DNA from: Desulfurivibrionaceae bacterium
GTDB lineage: Bacteria; Desulfobacterota; Desulfobulbia; Desulfobulbales; VMSU01
Length of the DNA: 64,000 nucleotides
NCBI GenBank assembly: GCA_030145275.1
Contig: JAQYVV010000010.1
Span: 1-64,000 of the forward strand
Direction: 5' to 3'
Position numbers and translations under genes: made by a program. The notes under the pieces are model-generated. The model was not told where the DNA came from. It worked only from the letters and a program-made list of their open reading frames with translations, and did no database searches. Of this stretch, positions 57,062 to 64,000 are shown piece after piece; position 1 is the stretch's first letter; every line of letters starts with the position of its first letter.

Positions 57062-58117
57062 TCAGACTATTCCATATAGTATTGACGAATCATTCGGCCC
57101 TTGAAATGGGTATCGGGTAATCTTTTTAACCCCTGACTTTTTCAACATACCCGCAAGTTCTTCCTCCGAATATGATCTTCCAGCTTTATTGCTGACCAGC
57201 ATATTAAGTGAAAAGAGAGCCGGAAATTCGGGGCCACCCTTGTCATTATCGAGAATAAACTCATGGATCATGATAACGCCCCCCGGACTCATTTCGGCAA
57301 CGGTTTTATCAATAATCTGCTGGCATTCATCAGGACCATTGCTGTGCAGGATATGTGAGAGCCAGGCGGCATCATACGGCCCGCCTGAGATAGCGTCGGT
57401 GTTAAAATCACCTCCGGCAAATTTAATCCTATCGGTAAGTTTGAATTTATCCACTGTTTTTGCCGCAAAGGGCTTGGTGGTGTGATGATCAAAAATTACT
57501 GCTTGCAGCTCCGGGTTGGCGATGCAGAAATGAATGGCGTAGGTTCCCGGCCCTCCCCCAAGATCCAGGAGCCTGTGCCGGCCCTGCAAATCTACTTGGG
57601 CGGCTATGTTCGGTGCAATTCCCATGGCCAGGTTAAACATCCCCATTAGAAAACTTTCCCGCTCTGTATCGTCACCATAGGAGCGTTTTTCAACAGGCCC
57701 CCCAGTTTTCACCGCATCATGAAGTTGGGCCCAACCATCCAAAACATGATGATGGTGTAAAATTATGTAACCAATATATTTTGCTGAACTGCTTGAGAGA
57801 AATTCAAAAGCGGCGGGGGAATTAGAATAGCTTCCATTTTCTTTGAGCAACAGTCCCATGGCAGCAAGGGCGTTAAGTAAATATTCGGTGCCGCGCTCAT
57901 CAGATTCTATTTTTTCGGCAATTTCAGCAAGGGACAAACTCCCTCCATCAATGACCGTAAAGACGTCCAGTCTTACTGCAGCCTGCAAGGAACATCCCCA
58001 CCAGTATCCACTAGATGTCCTGAGTAAATCGCCAACGGACCACTCTTTTTTCTCTGTCATAATAATCTTCTCTCTTTGTTGCAGCGTTGCCAAACAGTCA
58101 CATTTAGGTGGTCTCAA
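57062..58117 (-). CDS. SAM-dependent O-methyltransferase (plant-type O-MT fold; probable start 58060)
   Basis: LLDLGGGPGTYAIHFC, winged-helix dimerisation N-terminus, GGVIMIHEFILDND. Confidence 0.85.
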   Translation of the reverse strand: MRPPKCDCLATLQQREKIIMTEKKEWSVGDLLRTSSGYWWGCSLQAAVRLDVFTVIDGGSLSLAEIAEKIESDERGTEYLLNALAAMGLLLKENGSYSNSPAAFEFLSSSSAKYIGYIILHHHHVLDGWAQLHDAVKTGGPVEKRSYGDDTERESFLMGMFNLAMGIAPNIAAQVDLQGRHRLLDLGGGPGTYAIHFCIANPELQAVIFDHHTTKPFAAKTVDKFKLTDRIKFAGGDFNTDAISGGPYDAAWLSHILHSNGPDECQQIIDKTVAEMSPGGVIMIHEFILDNDKGGPEFPALFSLNMLVSNKAGRSYSEEELAGMLKKSGVKKITRYPFQGPNDSSILYGIV

Positions 58118-58161
58118 CTGCTTTTCGGTAGCACACCGAATATTTACCCAATTCTTATAAC

Positions 58162-58317
58162 GTTAGCGATCAATTAAAAGTACACCCAAGATTGCATAAC
58201 CCCGATTCCGTAAGCGTTTCATGGGCACCCCGATGTGCGTGATCGAGCCACGCGATTATACCCCCTGTATATCACGGGGTTCGATCACGTGCAGCGGGGT
58301 GCCCATGGAGCGCTTAC
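58162..58317 (-). repeat. Family A3 nested-hairpin element (156 bp)
   Basis: GTTAGCGATCAATTAAAAGTACACCCAAGATTGCATAACCCCGATTCCGTAAGCGTTTCATGGGCACCCCGATGTGCGTGATCGAGCC...CGCTTAC; inverted relative to 59650-59803. Confidence 0.88.
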
Positions 58318-58320
58318 CTT

Positions 58321-58686
58321 TTAACCACCAGAAAGTTTTACTATCCAGCCATGCTGCCTCAGTTCTTCCACCAATTTTTCCCGAAAATCGCCCTGCAATT
58401 CAATTATACCGTTTTTAACCGAACCTCCAACGCCAAATTTCACCTTAAGTTTTTTGCCCAATTTATTCAACCCCCCAGAGTCAAGAGGCACACCGGCAAT
58501 AATCATCACCCCTTTTCCCTTCCTTCCTCTAGTTAACCTGCTAACCCTGACTATCCCGTCTTTTTGGGGTTGACCCTGTGTTTTAGCGCAGTCACAAAGA
58601 GCCGCTGGCTTGCCGCACCCAGAACACATTCTGCCATGCTCGCTGGAGTAGACAATCGAATTATATTCTTCTCCCTTTTTCTTCAT
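58321..58686 (-). CDS. yciH: SUI1-family translation factor (YciH)
   Basis: IVRVSRLTRGRKGKGVMIIAGVPLDSGGLNKLGKKLKVKFGVGGSVKNGIIELQGDFREKL; N-terminal CSGCGK..CDC. Confidence 0.93.
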   Translation of the reverse strand: MKKKGEEYNSIVYSSEHGRMCSGCGKPAALCDCAKTQGQPQKDGIVRVSRLTRGRKGKGVMIIAGVPLDSGGLNKLGKKLKVKFGVGGSVKNGIIELQGDFREKLVEELRQHGWIVKLSGG

Positions 58687-58699
58687 ATAGTGTTACCTG

Positions 58700-59617
58700 T
58701 TAGTCCAGAGCCTCCGCAGCCCCACGCTGCAGAACAACCGTTGCCAAACTGACAATCACAACTCCGGGCACTATAATAGCCGAAGGCAAGCCGTTCCCCA
58801 TAGCCCAGTCAATAAACAAGACCAATACAGGGTATAAATAGCTGTACGCCATAACCCTGGTCGGCCCAAGGTAGAGGGTGGCCACATGGGTAAAATAAAA
58901 TGTTATAACCGTTGAGAAAATAGCAAGGTAGATAATCCCAGCCCAGACCTGAAACTCAACCGCCCGCCATTCCACTTCCGCGAAACCTGCAAGCGAGAGC
59001 AAAAAAAGCCAGCAAGCTCCTGTGGCCAGGACCCAAAAGGTCATGACAAGCATTGATTCATTTCGATGCAGCTTCTTTACCAGAGGGGTGTATGCCGCCA
59101 TCAGGAAACAGCCTGCCAGAAAGAGCAAGTCTCCATAATTTATTTCCATATTAAAAAGCCGCTGCACATCTCCCCTGAAAATAACCCATACAGCCCCTGC
59201 CATGCCAAAGAACAAGGCGATAATCCTGCTTCGCCCCAACCTCTCCCGAAGAAAAATGGCGCTGTATAGTCCTGATATGCCGGGGACTAGAGCAAAAATA
59301 ATGCTTGTATTAATAGCCGTTGTGAAACGGAGCGACTCAAACATGCACCAGAAGAAACCTACCGTGCTGAAACTTATGACACTGTACCCAAGGGTCTCTT
59401 TAACGGAAGGAAGAGCAAAGGGGTGTTTTATAAAGACAACCGGGGCAAAAGCCAGCACCGCTATGAGATAGCGCAACAAGAGCAGAATGGCCGGATCTAA
59501 CCCATGGGTAATTGCAGCACCAACCGTAAACGAGCTGGAGACGATGACGGCAGAAAAAAGCATAAGAGCATGCACGCCCCAGAGGGGTAAATTCTTTTTT
59601 TCTCTCTCGTTCTTCAC
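58700..59617 (-). CDS. EamA/DMT-family transporter
   Basis: ~10 TM helices, two EamA-like repeats. Confidence 0.88.
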   Translation of the reverse strand: MKNEREKKNLPLWGVHALMLFSAVIVSSSFTVGAAITHGLDPAILLLLRYLIAVLAFAPVVFIKHPFALPSVKETLGYSVISFSTVGFFWCMFESLRFTTAINTSIIFALVPGISGLYSAIFLRERLGRSRIIALFFGMAGAVWVIFRGDVQRLFNMEINYGDLLFLAGCFLMAAYTPLVKKLHRNESMLVMTFWVLATGACWLFLLSLAGFAEVEWRAVEFQVWAGIIYLAIFSTVITFYFTHVATLYLGPTRVMAYSYLYPVLVLFIDWAMGNGLPSAIIVPGVVIVSLATVVLQRGAAEALD

Positions 59618-59649
59618 TTGTTCTTCGCTTTAATGATATAGAATCAATC

Positions 59650-59803
59650 GTAAGCGCTCCATGAACACCCCGCTGCACGTGATCGACCCCCGTGATATAC
59701 AGGGGGTATAATCGCGTGGCTCGATCACGCACATCGGGGTGCCCCTGAAACGGATACGGATTCGGGGTTATGCAATCTTGGGTGTACTTAATTGATCGCT
59801 AAC
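59650..59803 (+). repeat. Family A3 nested-hairpin element (154 bp)
   Basis: GTAAGCGCTCCATGAACACCCCGCTGCACGTGATCG...CGATCACGCACATCGGGGTGCCC...TAATTGATCGCTAAC. Confidence 0.88.
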
Positions 59804-59832
59804 AATCAATCAGTCACAATGGGGCCAAGCGC

Positions 59833-60531
59833 CTACTTTTTTTGTTGTTTCTTGGGGAAAAACGTCCAGGGCTCTTGAAGTTTCGGGAGCAACTCCACAA
59901 AACTAGGATCAAAAAATAGTTTTCCCTGCCCAGGGGGCGATATAAAATGATAATAGGAGCCTAAGAGATGGAATGCAAGAGAGAAAGAGTGAAGATAGCC
60001 TCGGTCCGGCTGTACGCCTGCAGCATTAGCAGGATTATAGAGATTGTCACCAAAGGCAGGAGCCCCAACACTTTTTAAGGCAACCCGTAATTGGTGGGTT
60101 TTCCCGGTAAACGGCCTCAGCACAAAGAGGCGGAAGCCTTCCCCTAGAGGTAGACTAACAAAGCGGGTAACGGCTGGATTATGCATGGATCTCGCAAGTT
60201 TCCATGTTCCCCGCCTGGAGCGCACCATGTCCCCCTGGATCAATCCCTGTTTCTTTTTTGGCGCCCGGTCCGAAAGGGCCAGGTAATATTTCTCGACCTT
60301 GCCTAAAGCAAACTCTTTACTCAGATTTTGGGCGGTCTGCTTGTTTTTAGCAAAAACAAGCAGACCTGAAGTCATTTTATCAAGACGATGTACCGGAAAT
60401 AGCAGAGGGAGTCCGAGTTTTTCCCGAAGAAGCATGGGCAGGCCGGGGAAATCCCCTTCCTGATGGAAAGAGACCCCTGGGTCTTTGTTAATCAGCAAAA
60501 AATCTTTCTGATCCTCTATAATCGTAAACAT
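59833..60531 (-). CDS. RluA-family pseudouridine synthase
   Basis: FPVHRLDKMTSGLLVFAKN; RPFTGKTHQLRVALKSVGAPAFGD. Confidence 0.9.
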   Translation of the reverse strand: MFTIIEDQKDFLLINKDPGVSFHQEGDFPGLPMLLREKLGLPLLFPVHRLDKMTSGLLVFAKNKQTAQNLSKEFALGKVEKYYLALSDRAPKKKQGLIQGDMVRSRRGTWKLARSMHNPAVTRFVSLPLGEGFRLFVLRPFTGKTHQLRVALKSVGAPAFGDNLYNPANAAGVQPDRGYLHSFSLAFHLLGSYYHFISPPGQGKLFFDPSFVELLPKLQEPWTFFPKKQQKK

Positions 60532-60645
60532 TAGTGCCTTAGTGCTGAATTTCTGCCATAAAAAGCACGAAATGCTAAAAAGTATTTTGAAATAAACATG
60601 TTACACTCTACTGTTAAGGCACTTATTTCCGGTTTATCCGGATTA
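60532..60645 (-). repeat. Family B intergenic repeat exactly filling the mnmG-rluA-like gap
   Basis: TAGTGCCTTAGTGCTGAATTTC...TACTGTTAAGGCACTTATTTCCGGTTTATCCGGATTA (114 bp). Confidence 0.9.
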
Positions 60646-62523
60646 GAGGAGTTTCATTTTCTTCAAATGCACCTGCAGAACCGAGATTGCCGCAGGGGTT
60701 ATCCCTGAAATGCGGGAGGCCTGCCCCAAGGAACGGGGCCGAATGGAACTTAGTTTTTCAACCACCTCGTTGGATAAACCATCGAAAGCGGCATAATCAA
60801 TTTCTTCTGGCAAAACTACATCTTCAAGTTTTTTGAAACGCTCAACTTGTTCAATCTGCCTGGTTATGTACCCTTCATATTTTATCTGCAGCTGCACATC
60901 TTGTTTGACCCCAGTAGATATCTCTTTACTACTATTGGTCAAGACAAACAGGTCATCAAGTTTAAGTTCAGGACGACGCAAAACATCGGCCAGACAACAT
61001 GCTTGCTTTAAGGGAGAGCTGCCAAGTTCGGCAAGACGATCATTTATTTCCTGGGTTGGTTTAATTTTCGTTTCTTTCAGCCAACTTATCCCGGCTTCAA
61101 TAGCCTCTTTTTTCTCAAGAAAGTCCTTGTATGTCTGATCATCAACAAGGCCTAGATCTCTGCCAATTTGCCGCAGACGCAGATCCGCATTGTCCTCCCG
61201 GAGCAAGAGTCTATACTCGGCCCGTGAAGTAAACAAACGATACGGTTCTTTGGTGCCTAAAGTAACCAGATCGTCAACCAAAACCCCGGTATATGCCTGG
61301 GACCTATCAAGGATGAGAGGCTCTTCCTCCCGCACATATTTGACCGCATTGATCCCAGCCATCATACCCTGGGCAGCGGCCTCTTCATAACCGGATGTGC
61401 CGTTTATCTGACCCGCCAGAAAAAGTCCTTTTATCCGTTTAGTCATCAAAGAGGGCTGCAACTCAAGGGGGTCGACATAGTCATACTCAATGGCATAACC
61501 CGGCCTGATAACCTTAACATTTTCCAGGCCTTTAATATTCTTTAGCATATTCATCTGTACATCAAGAGGCAGGCTTGTTGGAACTCCGTTGGGATAGATC
61601 TCTACGGTGTCAATACCTTCCGGCTCCAAGAAGATCTGGTGCCTGCCCTTATCCGGGAAACGAGCCACTTTATCCTCGATGGAGGGGCAATACCTGGCCC
61701 CGATTCCCTCAATAATCCCGGTATACATGGGGGAGCGGTCAAGCCCGGCCCGAATGGCATCATGGGCCTTCTGGTTCGTATAGGTTATGTAACACGGCTT
61801 CTGAGGCAAGACAGGGGAACCGCTGCTGGAAAATGAGAAAAAACTGGGGGGATCATCGCTATACTGGGGTTCGAGCTCAGAGTAATCAATGGTCGTGCCA
61901 TCCAGGCGGGGAGTAGTTCCTGTTTTCATCCTCCCCATTGAAAAGCCCAACTCTTTTAAGTGGAGAGGCAGTTTGAATGAGGCGGCATCACCCATGCGAC
62001 CGGCTGGAAAATTTTTCAAACCTATATGAATCAGGCCGTTTAAAAAGGTTCCGGTAACAATAATGACGGTTTTGGCCCTGATCTCCTCTTCTAAGGAGGT
62101 GATAACCCCGGCTACGCGGTTATTCTCTTCGATAATCAAGCGATCTGCCACGGCCTGCTTAATATCCAGCCCCGGCTGCTTTTCCAAAACTGTTTTCATG
62201 CGAAGGCGGTAGAGCAGACGGTCAGCCTGAGCCCTGGAGGACCAGACAGCAGGGCCTTTACTTGTGTTCAAACGTCTAAACTGAATAGCGGTGGCATCAA
62301 TATTTTTCGCCATCTCTCCGCCCAAGGCATCAATTTCTTTAACAAGATGCCCTTTGGCGAGACCACCAATGGCAGGGTTGCAGGACATGGCACCAATACC
62401 ATCCGCATTGATAATCACAACGGCGGTTTTACACCCCATTCTAGCGGCGGCAAGTGCAGCCTCACAGCCAGCGTGACCAGCCCCAATAACAACAACATCA
62501 TAATCAAATTTTTTGCTATTCAT
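60643..62523 (-). CDS. mnmG: tRNA uridine-5-carboxymethylaminomethyl modification enzyme MnmG (GidA)
   Basis: [57 protein letters not shown]. Confidence 0.97.
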   Translation of the reverse strand: MNSKKFDYDVVVIGAGHAGCEAALAAARMGCKTAVVIINADGIGAMSCNPAIGGLAKGHLVKEIDALGGEMAKNIDATAIQFRRLNTSKGPAVWSSRAQADRLLYRLRMKTVLEKQPGLDIKQAVADRLIIEENNRVAGVITSLEEEIRAKTVIIVTGTFLNGLIHIGLKNFPAGRMGDAASFKLPLHLKELGFSMGRMKTGTTPRLDGTTIDYSELEPQYSDDPPSFFSFSSSGSPVLPQKPCYITYTNQKAHDAIRAGLDRSPMYTGIIEGIGARYCPSIEDKVARFPDKGRHQIFLEPEGIDTVEIYPNGVPTSLPLDVQMNMLKNIKGLENVKVIRPGYAIEYDYVDPLELQPSLMTKRIKGLFLAGQINGTSGYEEAAAQGMMAGINAVKYVREEEPLILDRSQAYTGVLVDDLVTLGTKEPYRLFTSRAEYRLLLREDNADLRLRQIGRDLGLVDDQTYKDFLEKKEAIEAGISWLKETKIKPTQEINDRLAELGSSPLKQACCLADVLRRPELKLDDLFVLTNSSKEISTGVKQDVQLQIKYEGYITRQIEQVERFKKLEDVVLPEEIDYAAFDGLSNEVVEKLSSIRPRSLGQASRISGITPAAISVLQVHLKKMKLL

Positions 62524-62561
62524 GAAAATAAATCTCTACCTGTTTCAAAAGAAAGTAAAAA

Positions 62562-62724
62562 TGATGGACTCATAAAAAGTCCATCACTAACTAAACGATG
62601 GCTAAGCAAAAAGTTTGATATACAAGGCGTGGCGTTTTCGCAAGGGTTTGACCATACATATGGTATGTCAAACGTTTGTGAAAACGCCACAACGCAGGAG
62701 ATCGGACTTTTTGCGACGCCATCA
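62562..62724. repeat. Family D MITE-like hairpin element (163 bp)
   Basis: ~21-bp TIRs TGATGGACTCATAAAAAGTCC / GGACTTTTTGCGACGCCATCA around palindrome GTGGCGTTTTCGCAAGGGTTTGACCATACATATGGTATGTCAAACGTTTGTGAAAACGCCAC. Confidence 0.85.
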
Positions 62725-62731
62725 AAAATGG

Positions 62732-63997
62732 TCAATGCACCTGCCAGCGCATGACGGGTTTTCGGGCCATTTTCCAGAAAGCCGGGGAAAGAAGGACCGC
62801 AATTGTATAAAGTTCCAAGCGCCCGGCCAACATGCAAAAGGACAAAGTCAGTTTAGCAAGCCCTGGCAGCTCAGCAAAATTTTGGGCCGGTCCCACCTGT
62901 GCGAGACCTGGGCCAATATTATTCAGTGTCGCTATAACAGCTGTGGTTCCAGTAAGAAAATCTACGCCAAACGAGGTCACCAGAAGACTGGCCCCTAAAA
63001 AGAAAGCTATGTAAAGGGCAAAAAAGCCAAGGATAGCCGCCATGATTTCCTGGGGGACTTTTACCTTGCCTATTTTAATGGTGCTCACTGCATTTGGATG
63101 GATCAAACAGCTCAACTGCATCCGGGCGTATTTAAAAAAGAGTAATAGTCTCACCACCTTAATGCCACCGCCGGTGGAACCGGCACACCCTCCGACAAAC
63201 ATGAGAGAAAGAAGCAGAACCTTACAGACAGGTGGCCACTGATCGAAATCTGCAGTAGCAAAACCGGTGGTGGTTAAAACAGAAACAACCTGAAAGGTAG
63301 CTGTACGAATATTTTCTCCCCAAGCCGTGTAAATCCCGTTGGCAAAATTAACCAAGGAGATGATAATAATGGGGAACAGAGTCAGAAAAAGATAAAAGCG
63401 AAACTCCTCACTTTTCCAATAAGCCGAAATATTGCCATGCAGGCCTTGATGATGGAGGGCAAAATTGATTCCGGCCAAAAACATAAAAACAATGATCACC
63501 GTTTCAATATAGAGCGATTGAAACTGCCCGACACTGGCGGTGTGGGTTGAAAATCCCCCGGTAGCCAGGGTGGCCATTGCATGGCAGACTGCATCAAAAA
63601 AACCAATACCGCCAAACATAAGAAGAACTACTTCAACAAGGGTAAACAGAAAATATACCCCCCATAGTATGCGGGCGGTGTCCTGCATCCTCGGAGCCAG
63701 TCGATCTTTGGTGGGGCCGGGCATTTCAGCCTGAAAGAGCTGCATCCCGGCAACACCAAGCAGGGGCAAAATTGCCAGGGAGAGAACAATAATTCCCATA
63801 CCGCCAATCCAATGGGTCATAGCCCGCCAAAAAAGGACAGATTCAGGAAGAATTTCAATCTGGGCAAGAATAGTCGATCCGGTGGTGGTAAAACCTGACA
63901 TTGACTCAAAAAAACAGTCGACAAATCCCGGCATCTTGCCCGAGAAGTAGTACGGCAGCGCTCCCAGCAGCGCCATCCCAAGCCAGCTTAAGACCAC
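62732..63997 (-). CDS. trkH: Trk-type potassium uptake membrane subunit (5' end beyond window)
   Basis: FESMSGFTTTGSTIL, MTHWIGGMGIIVLSLAILPLLGVAGMQLFQAE, MFVGGCAGSTGGGIKVVR. Confidence 0.93.
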   Translation of the reverse strand: MVLSWLGMALLGALPYYFSGKMPGFVDCFFESMSGFTTTGSTILAQIEILPESVLFWRAMTHWIGGMGIIVLSLAILPLLGVAGMQLFQAEMPGPTKDRLAPRMQDTARILWGVYFLFTLVEVVLLMFGGIGFFDAVCHAMATLATGGFSTHTASVGQFQSLYIETVIIVFMFLAGINFALHHQGLHGNISAYWKSEEFRFYLFLTLFPIIIISLVNFANGIYTAWGENIRTATFQVVSVLTTTGFATADFDQWPPVCKVLLLSLMFVGGCAGSTGGGIKVVRLLLFFKYARMQLSCLIHPNAVSTIKIGKVKVPQEIMAAILGFFALYIAFFLGASLLVTSFGVDFLTGTTAVIATLNNIGPGLAQVGPAQNFAELPGLAKLTLSFCMLAGRLELYTIAVLLSPAFWKMARKPVMRWQVH

Positions 63998-64000
63998 AAC

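Noticed and set aside
20996-59803. Hairpin repeats as integron attC sites
   Set aside because: No conserved RYYYAAC/GTTRRRY core pairs, no integron integrase, and flanking genes are housekeeping genes rather than cassette-like ORFs.
62520-62837. 105-aa minus-strand ORF overlapping trkH end and family D repeat
   Set aside because: Coincides with the repeat hairpin and the end of trkH in another frame; no independent support.

Overview
The window is a 64-kb chromosomal segment of a Sec-decoding anaerobic, delta-proteobacterium-like genome. The lineage is an inference from gene content. It starts inside a selenocysteine formate dehydrogenase operon (fdnG' H I, fdhE). It then runs through a poorly characterised island (coiled-coil protein, class A PBP, giant pentapeptide-repeat protein, actin-like ATPase, CCHC-knuckle/TPR membrane protein, cNMP-pseudoreceiver protein), a ybbA-ybbP-tesA-like operon, an RND/LolA/beta-barrel module, a rubrerythrin, MscS, DUF748 and a tripartite RND efflux system. 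The right half holds housekeeping genes: rlmN, rnhA, radA, hemW, radC, gatB, yajD, yciH, mnmG, trkH. tRNAs Ser(UGA), Lys(UUU) and Glu(UUC) are present. The strongest unexpected observations are: (1) a hidden 43-codon ORF directly downstream of rlmN, with an in-frame UGA at codon 4, a strong Shine-Dalgarno and a bSECIS-like hairpin, which is a candidate new small membrane selenoprotein; (2) two or three families of ~107-160-bp MITE-like nested-hairpin elements in many intergenic gaps, with compensatory stem changes, which often abut or supply stop codons; (3) an rdgC-like gene split into two ORFs with such an element at the junction; (4) unusual proteins in the 5-16 kb island (zinc knuckle, G10 tract in an actin-like fold, Asp-to-Glu pseudoreceiver). 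No CRISPR array or rRNA was seen. All calls come from reading the sequence and recalled family motifs; no searches were run.
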